Assembly (NCBI RefSeq): GCF_900155385.1
Contig: NZ_LT699745.1
Coordinates: 585,619-649,618 of the forward strand
Length of the DNA: 64,000 nucleotides
Direction of reading: 5' to 3'
Source: Vreelandella massiliensis
Lineage (GTDB): Bacteria > Pseudomonadota > Gammaproteobacteria > Pseudomonadales > Halomonadaceae
Under the pieces are notes generated by a model. The model saw only the letters and a list, made by a program, of their open reading frames with translations, did no database searches and was not told the DNA's origin. Positions 35,076-44,820 of the stretch are shown here, one piece after another (the first letter of the stretch is position 1; the number at the start of each line of letters is the position of its first letter). Position numbers and translations under genes: made by a program.

Positions 35076-35848
35076 TGTTACCGGTACTGATCACTCGCCC
35101 GGGCGAGCGCGGCACGGTGCTTGCCGAGGCGCTTGAGCAAGCGGGGTTCACCGTGGCGCCGCTTGACGTGATGCGCCTGGAAGCGCTGCCCGAAACGCCA
35201 GCGCTACGCAGCCTGTGGCTTGATTTTGATCAGTACGCAAAAGTTATCGTTGTCAGCCCCTTTGCCGCCGAGTGCCTAAGTGCCGCGCTCGACCGCTACT
35301 GGCCGCAGCTGCCGATCGGCATTGACTACTACAGTGTCGGCCGCGCCACGGCGCAAGCGCTTCACCGCCAGCTCGGCGTACGGGTCCACGTCCCGGCAAG
35401 CGGTAGCGACGATACCAGCGAGGCGCTGCTCGCGCTGCCATCGCTTGCGCGCGTGGCGCAGCAAAAAGCGTTGATTATCGCCGGCGAAGGTGGGCGCGAA
35501 CTTCTGGCCGATACGCTGAGTGCGCGCGGCGCCGACGTCACCCGCGTAAGCGTTTACCGGCGCGTCTACTCGCCGCCCGATACCCACGGGCAAAGGCGTC
35601 TGACCCAGGGGAATTACCGGGCGTTGATCGTTACCAGCGGCGAACTGCTGCAACATCTGGCAAAATGGTGCGATCAGGCAGCCTTGAACCAACCGCTAAT
35701 CGTTTCCAGTCGCCGTTTGGCTACACTGGCACAAACACTGGGCTTTCGAGCCCCTACGGTGGCTTTGGGGGCAACACCGGCTGCACTGACAGCCGCGTTG
35801 GCTCAGGCCTGCAACCCGCCGGGGACCGATGTCGATCAAGGAACTTAA
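35075..35848 (+). CDS. hemD: Uroporphyrinogen-III synthase
   Basis: Closes and isomerises hydroxymethylbilane to uroporphyrinogen III. 257 residues, two-lobed. The family is weakly conserved; ITRPGERGTVLAEALEQAGF at the N-terminus, VVVSPFAAECLSAAL and ALIVTSGELLQHL fit. The ATG at 35075 overlaps the hemC stop (TGATG). The C-terminal region ends just before hemX (16-bp gap). Context makes the call secure. Confidence 0.93.
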   Translation: MLPVLITRPGERGTVLAEALEQAGFTVAPLDVMRLEALPETPALRSLWLDFDQYAKVIVVSPFAAECLSAALDRYWPQLPIGIDYYSVGRATAQALHRQLGVRVHVPASGSDDTSEALLALPSLARVAQQKALIIAGEGGRELLADTLSARGADVTRVSVYRRVYSPPDTHGQRRLTQGNYRALIVTSGELLQHLAKWCDQAALNQPLIVSSRRLATLAQTLGFRAPTVALGATPAALTAALAQACNPPGTDVDQGT

Positions 35849-35864
35849 CAAGGGCTAGCGACAG

Positions 35865-37448
35865 ATGAGCAAACAACCTAACGATCAGGACGAGTCAAAA
35901 AAGACGTCCGCCGCGTCGTCGAACGGCCAACCGAAAGCCGGTGACGCTAAAAACAGTGGCCATGCGGGAGGCACTCAAGCAAGCCAACCCGCTGCCGCTA
36001 ATAAGCGTTCTGAAAACAAGAGCGCTGACAACACGCGTTCCGAAAGCGAGAACTCTGAAAAAAAGAGTGCCAGTAGCTCGGGTTCCCAACGCTCAGCGTC
36101 AAACAGCTCAGGGGCCAAGTCTGAGCCCCACGCCTCAACCCGTAAAACCGCCACCAAAGAGGCGGACAGCAAAGCGCAAAGCAGCGCTAGCGACAAGAGT
36201 GCGGCCGCCAAGTCGCCCACACAAGCCGCCGCCTCCAGCGGCGCCTCCGACCAAGCGTCGGCGAAAAAAGCCGACAACAGCGCTTCAAGTAAAACACCGC
36301 CCCCCGCCAGCACCTCCCAAAGCCACAGCGGTGGCGGCGGCAAAGGCGGCATTGTCGCGATCATTCTGGTGATTCTCCTGGCGATTGCCCTGGCGTGGCT
36401 CGCCTGGCAAGGCTGGCAGCGCTTGGAGAACCAGCAGCAACGCATCGACGACGTCGCCCAGCAGGCAGGCAACAGCGCCTCGCAAGACGCGCTCAGCGAG
36501 CTGGAATCACGCCTTGAAAGCGCGGAACAGCAGCGCAACCAAGCGCTTGAAGAGACCACCAGCGCGCTGCGCGAGGAGTTCTCAAGCTACCGTGCCGACG
36601 TCAATGAGACGCTCGATAACGTGCTCGAGCAGCTCTCCCAAGAGCAGGACACCGACGAGCGCGAATGGCTCCATGCCGAAGCCGCCTACCTTTTACGCCT
36701 GGCCAACCAGCGCCTGCAGCTTGAGCGCGATGTCGAAGGCGCCGCCGCGCTCTTGCGTACCGCCGATGCACGCTTAGCCGATGCCGACAACCCGGCGCTG
36801 ACGCCGGTACGCCGCGAGATCGCCAGCCCCAGCTTTTCAGGGCCGAGGACCCCCGGCTGCCGAGTCCCAAAAAGATGGAGTTTGGGTCCTTTCTCTTATA
36901 CACATCCCGCGCTCGACGCCGTGCCGCGCGTGGATCGTACCGGCCTTTATCGGGCTTAAACCGCCCAGCAAGAGCGCATCGCCACACTGCGGTTAGACCA
37001 AGAAGCCGGGGAAGCCGAGCCGGTCTCCGCCACTATCGAAGAGCCGCCCACCGGCACATTCCAGCGCCAGCTGGCCCGCTTCGGCGAAGAACTCAAAGAG
37101 CTGGTGGTGATTCGCGAGCACGACGAAGCGCTGGAAGCGCTGGTGACGCCGGAGCAGGAGTCCTACCTGCGCCAGAGCCTGCGCCTCATCCTTGAGCAGA
37201 CTCAGCTGGCCCTGCTCAAAGAGGAGCAGGCGCTGTTTGAAGCCAGCATCGATAAAGCGCTGAACCTGCTTAACCGCTACTACGATACCTCACGCAGCGA
37301 GACCCAGAGCGTTATCGAGCGCCTAGAAGAGCTCAAGCAGACCCAGGTATCGCCAGAGCTTCCCGATATCAGCGGCTCTCAGCAGGCCCTTGCCGAGTTC
37401 ATCGACAACCGCTACGAATCGCGTAACGCAAGCGGAGGTGAGGCATGA
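35865..37448 (+). pseudogene. hemX: HemX-like membrane protein, broken by an assembly artefact
   Basis: HemX of proteobacterial hemCDXY operons is a single-pass membrane protein of unclear role, sometimes named uroporphyrinogen-III C-methyltransferase without proof. Here a very Ser/Ala/Lys-rich, low-complexity N-terminal tail (about 1-160) precedes one membrane segment (GIVAIILVILLAIALAWLAW, about 164-184) and a coiled coil (about 195-270). The frame is normal to about VRREIAS near 36829, then crosses foreign sequence (36831-36907), resumes with PALDAVPRVDRTGLYRA and meets a TAA at 36957. The same frame continues to 37448 with normal family sequence (QLARFGEELKELVVIR). The break is most likely technical. 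Confidence 0.85.
36831..36907 (+). other. Noisy aroQ copy plus Nextera mosaic end, not genomic
   Basis: 36831-36889 resembles 39181-39239 (start of aroQ) with scattered substitutions; the last 39 bases differ at only 5 positions. At 36889-36907 it passes into the Nextera transposon end, matching CTGTCTCTTATACACATCT at 17 of 19 bases. The combination is that of a poor-quality chimeric read built into the contig. Confidence 0.88.
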
Positions 37449-38725
37449 GAAAGCTCGTTCTCCTCATCATCGTCGGGCTGGCCGTCGGGGCCTTTTTCGG
37501 CCACCTGATGATGTCCGTGCCCGGCTACTGGCTGATACGGGTGGGCGATACCTCCGTGCAAACCTCCTTCTGGTTTGGTCTGGTACTGCTGCTCGCGGCG
37601 TTTATCGCTTTGCACTTTGCGCTGCGCCTTTTGAGCGGCATCATTCGCCCGGTCGGCCGCTTTCGCACCTGGAACAGCCGCGCCCGCAATCGCCGCGCCA
37701 TGAAGCGCACCGTCCGCGGGCTTGTCGCCTTGACCGACGGGCGCTGGAAAAAGGCCGAGAAAACCCTGGTACGCGCCGCGGATGACTCCAGTACCCCGCT
37801 GGTCAACTACCTCTCCGCCGCGCTCGCCGCGCACTATCAAGGGCAGTACGAAAAATCCCAAGAGCACCTGAACCAGGCGCAGCTCACCACCGACGGGGCG
37901 GATACCGCCATTGGGTTGATGCAGGCGCAGTTGATGATCGACCGCCAACAGCCCGAAGAGGCGCTGGCGATTCTCAACCGGTTGGATAAAAAGCTCACCA
38001 ACCACCCGCAAGTGCTCAAGCTGCTCAAGCAGGTGCATTTAAGCGTTAACGATTGGGACGGCCTACGCCGGTTGATTCCGCGGCTGGCGGCGCAAAAGCT
38101 GATCTCGCCCACCGAGCGCGAACAGCTTGAATACCGCGCTTACCGCGAGCTCATCATGTTTGAAAGCAAAAACCCCAGCGACATTGAGCGCGTGCGCGGC
38201 CTCTGGGCCGATATGCCCGACTACCTGCGCGCCAATACCGAGCTGATTGTGCTCTACACCGAAGCGCTGGTGCAGGCGGGCGAAGAGCCCATTGCCGAGC
38301 GCCTCTTGAGCCACTCGCTCGATCACCACTGGGACGCTCGCCTGGTGAAACGCTACGGCCTGCTCAACGTCGATGCGGGGCGTCAGCTGGCCAAGGCCGA
38401 GCAGTGGCTGAAAGAGCGCCCCAATGATCCGGAGCTTCTACTTGCCTGCGGGCGGCTCTCACTTCGCACCGGCCAGTGGAGCAAAGCGCAGGAGTACTTT
38501 GAAGCCAGCCAGCGTCAGCGCCCCAGCGGGGTGGTATGCGCCGAACTGGCCCGCTTGTACGCGAGCCTTGGCGAGCACAACAAGAGTCAGCTCTACTACC
38601 GCCACAGCGTTGAAATGCTGGCGAAGTCGCTGCCCTCGCTACCCCAGCCCAGCGATAGCAGTGCCTCGAACGGCGACGCTTCCAGCAAAAAATCGGCGAA
38701 AGACGAGAGCAAAAAAAGCGCTTAG
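37445..38725 (+). CDS. hemY: HemY-like TPR membrane protein
   Basis: A 426-residue inner-membrane protein (not the protoporphyrinogen oxidase also called HemY). Two N-terminal membrane segments (about 2-21 and 41-63) are followed by a TPR-like helical domain (about 85-395) and a Ser/Lys-rich tail. NSRARNRRAMKRTVRGLVALTDGRWKKAEKTL is the family core. Its start overlaps the hemX stop (ATGA). The molecular role is unproven; it is always linked with hemX and haem synthesis. Confidence 0.9.
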   Translation: MRKLVLLIIVGLAVGAFFGHLMMSVPGYWLIRVGDTSVQTSFWFGLVLLLAAFIALHFALRLLSGIIRPVGRFRTWNSRARNRRAMKRTVRGLVALTDGRWKKAEKTLVRAADDSSTPLVNYLSAALAAHYQGQYEKSQEHLNQAQLTTDGADTAIGLMQAQLMIDRQQPEEALAILNRLDKKLTNHPQVLKLLKQVHLSVNDWDGLRRLIPRLAAQKLISPTEREQLEYRAYRELIMFESKNPSDIERVRGLWADMPDYLRANTELIVLYTEALVQAGEEPIAERLLSHSLDHHWDARLVKRYGLLNVDAGRQLAKAEQWLKERPNDPELLLACGRLSLRTGQWSKAQEYFEASQRQRPSGVVCAELARLYASLGEHNKSQLYYRHSVEMLAKSLPSLPQPSDSSASNGDASSKKSAKDESKKSA

Positions 38726-38773
38726 CGCTTTCTCCTCTCACTCATCGCCAATGCACTCTTCGCCAATGCACAT

Positions 38774-38799
38774 AGCGGGCGCCCCTTGGGGCGCCCGCT
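38774..38799. terminator. Hairpin between hemY and aroQ
   Basis: AGCGGGCGCCCC and GGGGCGCCCGCT form a perfect 12-bp stem with a 2-base centre. TTGCGTTTC follows on the plus strand, a modest T tract. It separates two convergent genes and probably ends the hem operon. Confidence 0.7.
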
Positions 38800-38825
38800 T
38801 GCGTTTCGGCGACTCTCCTACCTTC

Positions 38826-39263
38826 TTACTTTGCCGCCGCCATAATCGCCTCCAGCGCGGCGTGGTAGCCCTGCGTGCCCAAGCCGGCGATCACCCCGTC
38901 AGCGCGCAGTGACACATAGGAGTGGTGACGAAACGCCTCGCGCTGGTGAACGTTGGAGATATGCACTTCGATCACTTTACCCTCAAAGGCGTTAAGTGCA
39001 TCCAAAATAGCGATTGAGGTGTGCGTGTAGGCCGCCGGGTTGATAATAATCGCGCAGGTGCCATCATCACGCGCGGTATGGATGGCATCGATAAGCTCGC
39101 CTTCGTGATTACTCTGGCGATAGTTCAGCTCCCAGCCGGCTATCAGCGCTTTTTCGTGCAGGGCGTTATTCACACCCGCCAGCGTTTCATGGCCGTAGAT
39201 CTCCGGCTGCCGAGTACCTAAAAGATTGAGGTTGGGTCCGTGTAATACCAAGATTTTTTGCAT
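38826..39263 (-). CDS. aroQ: 3-dehydroquinate dehydratase, type II
   Basis: Third step of the shikimate pathway. A 145-residue subunit of the dodecameric type II enzyme: [17 protein letters not shown] (with the catalytic Tyr of the lid), [14 protein letters not shown] and [18 protein letters not shown] (catalytic His). Full length and normal. Convergent with hemY. The gene start is the source of a false copy at 36831-36889. Confidence 0.97.
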   Translation of the reverse strand: MQKILVLHGPNLNLLGTRQPEIYGHETLAGVNNALHEKALIAGWELNYRQSNHEGELIDAIHTARDDGTCAIIINPAAYTHTSIAILDALNAFEGKVIEVHISNVHQREAFRHHSYVSLRADGVIAGLGTQGYHAALEAIMAAAK

Positions 39264-39420
39264 GGGTTGCGCTCCTTTATCGTTCTTTCATGATACAAAA
39301 TTACACTCGCTCCAGCCCTGAATAAAAAAACGGACCTTGAGTCTCCCCAAGATCCGTTTCGCTACGCCTGATGAACGATGCGACGCCAGCGCAGCGCGGC
39401 TGTCTCAATTACCTCTTGGC

Positions 39421-40062
39421 TTAAGGCTCCTCCTCCAGGCGCGCCGCCCAAGAGACGAGATCATCCGAGGTGCGCAGGTTCGCTTCATGGCCCGGCGGCA
39501 TCTCCGGCAGTTCGTGGGCGATACCTTTGTGGCAGTCGATGCAGGTCGCCTCTCCTGACGCCAGCGATGTCGAGTGGGCGCGCGCGGCGCGCTCGCTCTG
39601 CAGGGTGAAGTCCATCGAGTCAAACTCGTGGCAGTTGCGACACTCCAGGGAGTCGTTGGCCTCTAGTCGCTCCCATTCGCGTCGAGCAAGTTCCAGACGC
39701 TTGGCTTCGTACTTCTCCTCGGTATCGATGGTGCCGAAAATCCAGCCCCACACCTCTTTTGACGCCTCCATCTTGCGCGCCACTTTGTGGGTCCAGTCGT
39801 GGGGCACGTGGCAATCCGAGCAGGTCGCGCGCACGCCGGAGCGGTTGGTGTAGTGAATGGTCGACTTGAGCTCCTCTAGGGGTTGCTGCATCTCATGGCA
39901 GGAGACGCAGAAGGCCTCCGTATTGGTCGCCTCCATCGCCGTGTTAAAGCCACCCCAGAAAATGATCCCGGCGATAAAGCCGCCTAGGGTCAGAAAGCCA
40001 AGGCTGTAGTGGACGCTGGGACGGGTGAGGATACGCCAGTAGCGGGCAAAAAATCGCTTCAT
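39421..40062 (-). CDS. napC: Tetrahaem cytochrome NapC
   Basis: Membrane-anchored quinol dehydrogenase that passes electrons from the quinol pool to NapAB. 213 residues: one N-terminal membrane helix (about 17-38) and a periplasmic domain with four CxxCH haem sites (CVSCH, CSDCH, CRNCH, CIDCH), as in the NapC/NirT family. Last gene of napEFDABC; its start overlaps the end of napB by 4 bp. Confidence 0.96.
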   Translation of the reverse strand: MKRFFARYWRILTRPSVHYSLGFLTLGGFIAGIIFWGGFNTAMEATNTEAFCVSCHEMQQPLEELKSTIHYTNRSGVRATCSDCHVPHDWTHKVARKMEASKEVWGWIFGTIDTEEKYEAKRLELARREWERLEANDSLECRNCHEFDSMDFTLQSERAARAHSTSLASGEATCIDCHKGIAHELPEMPPGHEANLRTSDDLVSWAARLEEEP

Positions 40063-40550
40063 GGCTCACCCCCCTCGCGTTCGCGAATCGCTTCTCTTAA
40101 CACCTCGTCAATGGGGCGAAACTGATTCTCCACCAGTGGCTTGGCGTCGGTTTGCGGCACGTGACACTGGGTGCAGAAGTAGCGATCCGGCGAGACGGCA
40201 GCCAGCACCTGCTTATGGCGATCCATAAAGTGGGTGATGCTCACCATCGGCGCCCCGGCGTCCACGGCATCTTCGCGGCTGTGGCAGGAGAGGCAGCGGT
40301 TGCTGCGCTTGTCGACCTGATAGTCGCGAATCGTATGCGGAATGACCGGCGGCTGTTCCGGGTAGTTGAGCACTTCGCGCCCGGCCTGTTTGGGCAGGTT
40401 GGCGATGGGATCGGCCGACATTGTTTGGCTGGCGGTACCGGGGGCACGCAGGCCGTCCGGTGCGGAAGGATCAAGCCGCTCCTGCGCGGATGCTCCGCCA
40501 AACGCCAGGGCAACGACGAAAACGAACAGAGAAACCGTTAACCGTTTCAT
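40059..40550 (-). CDS. napB: Dihaem cytochrome NapB
   Basis: Small electron-transfer subunit of periplasmic nitrate reductase. 163 residues with a signal peptide (about 1-22, ending GGASA), two CxxCH sites (CLSCHSRED and CTQCHVPQT) and the histidines that serve as second ligands. ATG 40550 is chosen over the GTG codon before it, with GGAG upstream. 20 bp downstream of napA. Confidence 0.96.
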   Translation of the reverse strand: MKRLTVSLFVFVVALAFGGASAQERLDPSAPDGLRAPGTASQTMSADPIANLPKQAGREVLNYPEQPPVIPHTIRDYQVDKRSNRCLSCHSREDAVDAGAPMVSITHFMDRHKQVLAAVSPDRYFCTQCHVPQTDAKPLVENQFRPIDEVLREAIREREGGEP

Positions 40551-40570
40551 CACAAGGCTCCTTATGGCGC

Positions 40571-43075
40571 TTACGCCAAGTTGACAAGTTCAAGACGCAC
40601 GGCGCACTTCTTGAAATCGGTTTGCTTGGAGATCGGATCGGTCGCATCCAGCGTGACTTTATTGATCAGGTGCGACGCATCGAAAAACGGCACGTAAACC
40701 ATCCCTTCGGGTGGCTTCACGCGACCGCGCGTTTCAACGCGCAAATGCACCTCGCCACGGCGACTGGCGACTTTGATTTCGCTCCCGCGGCGGAAGCCTT
40801 GCTTGCGGGCATCATCTGGGTGCATATACGCCAGCGCCGCCGGTACCGCTTTATGCAGCTCCGGTACGCGCCGCGTCATGGAGCCTGTGTGCCAGTGCTC
40901 CAGCACACGTCCGGTGCAGAGCCAGAAGGGGTACTCCTCATCCGGCGCTTCCGCCGGTGGCTCCTGGGGCAGGGCAAAAATCAGCGCGCGGTTATCGGGT
41001 TTGCCGTAGAACTGCACCCCCGTTCCCTCTTCGACGTAGGGGTCGCGGCCTTCGCGATAGCGCCATAGCGTCTCCTCGCCGTCGACGACCGGCCAGCGCA
41101 GGCCCCGGGTTTCGTGGTAGACGTCGAAGTTCGCCAGATCCTTGCCTTTACCGCGGCCGAAGCGGGCGTACTCTTCAAACAACCCTTTTTGCAGGTAGAA
41201 GCCAAAATCTTCCGACTCGTGGTTACCGTAGCCCTCGGCGATATCGGAAAGCGGATACTGATCCACCTGGCCATTGGCAAAAAGCGCCTCATACAGGGTT
41301 TTATCGCGCAGCTCAGGGGCTTTATTCAGCTGCTCCTCCGGCCACACTTCATCGACGCGAATGCGCTTGGAGAGGGCCACCGTTTGCCATAGATCGGAGC
41401 GCGCCTCACCGGGTGCCGGCACCAGCTGGCGGAAGAACTGGGTGCGCCGCTCGGAGTTACCAAACGCGCCCTCTTTTTCCACCCAGCCGGCCGCGGGCAG
41501 AATCAAGTCGGCGTTTTGGGCTGAAACCGTGGGGTAGATATCCGAGACGATGACAAACGCGTCGGGATTACGCCAGCCGGGCAGAATTTCCTGCCGGGAG
41601 TTGGGGCCGGCCTGGACGTTGTTGGTCACCTGAGTCCAGTAAACCTTCAAATCGCCATCGTTTAAACGCCGGCTCTGCTCCACGGCGTGAAAGCCCACCT
41701 TGGCGGGAATCGTACCTTCCGGCAGCTTCCAGATCTCTTCGGCTTTTTTTCGGTGGTCGGGGTTCATCACCACCATATCGGCGGGCAAGCGGTGAGCGAA
41801 GGTGCCCACTTCACGCGCCGTCCCGCAGGCGGAGGGTTGACCGGTCAGCGAGAAGGGGCTGTTGCCCGGCTCGGAAATCTTGCCGGTCAAAAGGTGCAGG
41901 TTATAGATCAGGTTATTCACCCACACGCCCCGGGTATGCTGGTTGACGCCCATGGTCCAGAACGTCATCACCTTCTTATTGGGGTCGGCATAAAGCTCGG
42001 CAAGCTCTTGCAGGCGGCTCTCCGATACGCCGGATTCGCGCGCCGCACGCTCTAGCGTATACGGCTTAACGTACTCGGCGAACTCGTCAAACGTCATCGC
42101 CGACCAGCTATTGGCGTTATCGGCATTGGCGGCGGCTTGCTGCAGGGGGTGTTCGGGGCGTAGTCCGTAGCCAATGTCATCGGTACCGCGGACAAAGTTA
42201 ACGTGGTTATTCACGAAGTCCCGGTTGACGCGGTCGGTTTGAATAATATGGTTGGCGATGTAGTTAAGAATGGGGATATCCGCATGGGGGCTCATCACCA
42301 TGGGGATATCGGCCAAGTCAAAACTTCTGTGCTCAAAGGTTGAGAGCACAGCGACTTGGGTATCCGGGAAAGAGAGACGGCGGTCGGTCACTCGCGTCCA
42401 GAGTACCGGGTGCATCTCCGCCATATTGGAGCCCCAGATCACAAAGGCGTCCGCATGCTCAATGTCGTCGTAGACCCCCATGGGCTCATCCGAACCGAAC
42501 GTGCGAATAAAGCCGAACACCGCAGACGCCATGCAGTGACGCGCGTTGGGGTCGATATTGTTGGTGCGAAAACCGCCCTTGAAGAGCTTGCTCGCGGCGT
42601 AGCCTTCCCAAATGGTCCACTGGCCGGAGCCAAACATGCCCACGCTTTCCGGGCCGTGGTCACGAATGGCGGTTTTAAACTTATCGGCCATGATATCGAG
42701 CGCTTCGTCCCAAGAGACCGGCTCAAAATCGCCATTTTTGTCATAAACCCCGTTACGTTTGCGCAACAGCGGCTGGGTCAAACGGTCTTCGCCGTACAAA
42801 ATCTTGGACAGGAAGTAACCCTTGACGCAGTTGAGGCCGCGGTTGACCTCCGACTGGTTATCCCCGTGGGTGGCGACGATTTTATCGTCGTAGGTCCCCA
42901 CCATCACGCTGCAGCCGACCCCGCAAAAGCGGCACGGGGCCTTGTTCCAGTTAAGCTTTGTTAGCTCGGAATTGGTGATCAAATTACTCGCGCCGGCGGG
43001 GATACTCATCCCCGCCGTTGCCGCCGCGGCCGCCGCCGCGTTGGCTTTAACAAACTCTCGACGTGTTAGCTTCAT
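40571..43075 (-). CDS. napA: Periplasmic nitrate reductase catalytic subunit NapA
   Basis: Reduces nitrate to nitrite in the periplasm with a Mo-bis-MGD cofactor and one 4Fe-4S cluster. 834 residues, the usual size. A Tat signal ([14 protein letters not shown]) ends near residue 29. Cluster cysteines are C48, C51, C55 and C83; C181 in [12 protein letters not shown] is the molybdenum ligand. All cofactor motifs are intact. NapD (upstream) is its chaperone; napB and napC follow. Used for aerobic denitrification, redox balancing or nitrate respiration. Confidence 0.98.
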   Translation of the reverse strand: MKLTRREFVKANAAAAAAATAGMSIPAGASNLITNSELTKLNWNKAPCRFCGVGCSVMVGTYDDKIVATHGDNQSEVNRGLNCVKGYFLSKILYGEDRLTQPLLRKRNGVYDKNGDFEPVSWDEALDIMADKFKTAIRDHGPESVGMFGSGQWTIWEGYAASKLFKGGFRTNNIDPNARHCMASAVFGFIRTFGSDEPMGVYDDIEHADAFVIWGSNMAEMHPVLWTRVTDRRLSFPDTQVAVLSTFEHRSFDLADIPMVMSPHADIPILNYIANHIIQTDRVNRDFVNNHVNFVRGTDDIGYGLRPEHPLQQAAANADNANSWSAMTFDEFAEYVKPYTLERAARESGVSESRLQELAELYADPNKKVMTFWTMGVNQHTRGVWVNNLIYNLHLLTGKISEPGNSPFSLTGQPSACGTAREVGTFAHRLPADMVVMNPDHRKKAEEIWKLPEGTIPAKVGFHAVEQSRRLNDGDLKVYWTQVTNNVQAGPNSRQEILPGWRNPDAFVIVSDIYPTVSAQNADLILPAAGWVEKEGAFGNSERRTQFFRQLVPAPGEARSDLWQTVALSKRIRVDEVWPEEQLNKAPELRDKTLYEALFANGQVDQYPLSDIAEGYGNHESEDFGFYLQKGLFEEYARFGRGKGKDLANFDVYHETRGLRWPVVDGEETLWRYREGRDPYVEEGTGVQFYGKPDNRALIFALPQEPPAEAPDEEYPFWLCTGRVLEHWHTGSMTRRVPELHKAVPAALAYMHPDDARKQGFRRGSEIKVASRRGEVHLRVETRGRVKPPEGMVYVPFFDASHLINKVTLDATDPISKQTDFKKCAVRLELVNLA

Positions 43076-43125
43076 GGCTCCCCCTTCTTGCTTTTTCTGG
43101 TTTTTTTGACGCTGGTCTTGAAACG

Positions 43126-43398
43126 CTAGTCTTGAGGGTCATCAGCGGTGTCTGCCGCTAGCACCTCGTGGTACACCAGCGCCGCATCCAAAACCCCTGG
43201 CTGCTCGCGTACCGTATCCATCAGTCCCAGCAGCCTTTTTTCATTGCTGTTTTCGGCAACGACGACGAGTTTTCCCGCTTCGTCTTCGCCTCGGATATCG
43301 CAGTTGGGCTGCGCGGCCAACCACTGCGCCGTGGCGGCCAGTGCATCGGGCTTGACGTGAACAATAAAGCTCACGATATGCAGCGTGTTATCTTCCAT
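43126..43398 (-). CDS. napD: NapA maturation chaperone NapD
   Basis: Binds the Tat signal of NapA and delays export until the cofactor is inserted. 90 residues, ferredoxin-like fold; [25 protein letters not shown] and [12 protein letters not shown] are family features. Between napF and napA in napEFDABC. Confidence 0.93.
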   Translation of the reverse strand: MEDNTLHIVSFIVHVKPDALAATAQWLAAQPNCDIRGEDEAGKLVVVAENSNEKRLLGLMDTVREQPGVLDAALVYHEVLAADTADDPQD

Positions 43399-43410
43399 AG
43401 GCTCTCCCCT

Positions 43411-43935
43411 CTATCCGCTAGCGTGGTCCATGCTCACCATGGTGATGGCACTGTTTGGGCAAGCGGGCTGGCACGCCCCGCAGCCGGTGCAACATTCGCT
43501 ATCCAGTACCGGCGTGGGCGGCTTACCGCCCGCTACCAGCGGAAACGTGATCGCGCGCCATTCGCAGGCATCCTGGCAGCTCTGGCAGTGGATACCGCCA
43601 AGCGCCAAGCAGTGCGGCGCAATTTCAGCGCGCCAGGGGAAAGCGGCCGCATTGACCGCGCCGCTTTGCGGCGGCAAAAGCGCGTCGGGCTCGCACACCT
43701 CGACGCACTCTGCGCACAGCGTGCATCCCTCCTGGGCAAAGGAGATTTCGGGATACCCCCCGCCGCCCCGCACCAGCACCTGTTCGGGGCAATGGGTAAT
43801 GCAGGCATCGCAGCGCGTACACGCCGCCAGAAAATCATCCCGTGCCCAAGGCGGACGTTTAACACTCCCTTTCCCGGTTAAAGAGCGAAACAACTGGCGC
43901 CGCTTATCGTTATGGGCGTGATGAGACGCGCGCAT
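43411..43935 (-). CDS. napF: Iron-sulfur protein NapF
   Basis: A cytoplasmic ferredoxin-type protein that interacts with NapA before export. 174 residues with several 4Fe-4S ligand groups: CTRCDACITHCPE, CTLCAECVEVCEPDA and CTGCGACQPACPNSA, plus another cysteine pair in HCQSCQDACEW. The ATG at 43935 has AAGGAG upstream; an in-frame start 9 codons earlier has none. Second gene of the nap operon. Confidence 0.94.
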   Translation of the reverse strand: MRASHHAHNDKRRQLFRSLTGKGSVKRPPWARDDFLAACTRCDACITHCPEQVLVRGGGGYPEISFAQEGCTLCAECVEVCEPDALLPPQSGAVNAAAFPWRAEIAPHCLALGGIHCQSCQDACEWRAITFPLVAGGKPPTPVLDSECCTGCGACQPACPNSAITMVSMDHASG

Positions 43936-44075
43936 AGCAACGCTCCTTAAACTTGCGTTCAAAATATTAAAATGAGAATAAATCCGCTTTAGTGACTGTT
44001 TATTGCGTTTTAATTATGCGTCACTTGATGTTTAACGCACCGGCATAAATCCACGTCACGGATACGTATTACATT

Positions 44076-44258
44076 TTATGCCGGTGGCCCAGGCGGGCCG
44101 GCAAACATTTGAAATATCCATACGGCGAAGCCGTAACCGCCTACCACGCCGACGGCCAAGATAGGAAAGAGCAGAATAATAATAAATAAGAAGAGTTTTA
44201 ATTCTTTGGCTTTAAGCGATTTATTATCACTCGCCATACCGCTATTGCTGTCCGACAT
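44076..44258 (-). CDS. napE: NapE, small membrane protein
   Basis: A 60-residue single-pass membrane protein (helix about 22-50: LKLFLFIIILLFPILAVGVV) with the NapE ending GYGFAVWIFQM. The role is unknown; it is the first gene of the napEFDABC order seen in Pseudomonas and Paracoccus. Easily missed because of its size. A 140-bp gap separates it from napF. Confidence 0.85.
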   Translation of the reverse strand: MSDSNSGMASDNKSLKAKELKLFLFIIILLFPILAVGVVGGYGFAVWIFQMFAGPPGPPA

Positions 44259-44365
44259 TTTTTCTCCCCCCGAAGATATAACTCCACTTTTATGCGGCAG
44301 CGGCCAATTAAATAGCGTGCCTGTGATTATTTGACGCAGCTTAAGCCTTAAGGCTGGCTTAATCT

Positions 44366-44379
44366 TTAACTTAGATCAA
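44366..44379 (-). promoter_or_regulatory. Possible FNR/Anr site upstream of nap
   Basis: TTGAT-N4-GTTAA on the minus strand: one perfect half-site and a second that keeps 3 of 5 bases of ATCAA. It lies 108 bp upstream of the napE start. Oxygen control of nap would be sensible, but the second half-site is weak. Confidence 0.35.
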
Positions 44380-44405
44380 CCTTCCCACATTCGCGAGTAC
44401 AGGGC

Positions 44406-44816
44406 TTAGGTTTTTGACCCGTTTAAGCGCTGCCCGATATGAGCGGCGATAAGCCAGCCGCTAACGCTTAGCAGCCCATAAAGCAGCGCCAGGGGTATCT
44501 GATTCCACTGCCACAGCAGCAGCACTTCTAAGCTGAAAAGTGAAAAGGTGGTAAAACCGCCGCAAAAACCGGCAAGCCAAAAGTGGTGCCAGCGGGAGAC
44601 GTGGCCGTGTGGATATTGATGGGCGTGAGACGCAAGCCAAGCGATCAGCCCCGAGCCGATCACATTGATGACGAGCGTCACCCAGGGAAAAATGGGTCCC
44701 AGCGTTTGCACAGCACCCACGCTCAGCCCATAGCGCAGCCCGGCGCCAAGAGCACTGCCCAACCCGGTGGCGAGGTAGCGCTTCAGCGCCTGGTGGTCAC
44801 GGTGATGGAGCGACAT
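44406..44816 (-). CDS. crcB: Fluoride ion channel Fluc/CrcB, copy 1
   Basis: A 136-residue four-helix protein of the Fluc family of dimeric fluoride exporters. Conserved parts are GLGSALGAGLRYGLSV, FPWVTLVINVIGSGLIAWLAS (pore Asn) and CGGFTTFSLFSLEV, the phenylalanine-box segment. It follows the second copy by 4 bp on the same strand. It keeps the complete TTFS motif, unlike its neighbour. The pair could form a heterodimer. Confidence 0.92.
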   Translation of the reverse strand: MSLHHRDHQALKRYLATGLGSALGAGLRYGLSVGAVQTLGPIFPWVTLVINVIGSGLIAWLASHAHQYPHGHVSRWHHFWLAGFCGGFTTFSLFSLEVLLLWQWNQIPLALLYGLLSVSGWLIAAHIGQRLNGSKT

Positions 44817-44820
44817 AGCG

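Noticed and set aside
43950..43985. AATGAGAAT-type sequence between napF and napE as a Fur box
   Set aside because: Only a short AT-rich partial match with no promoter hexamers placed around it; too weak to report as a site.
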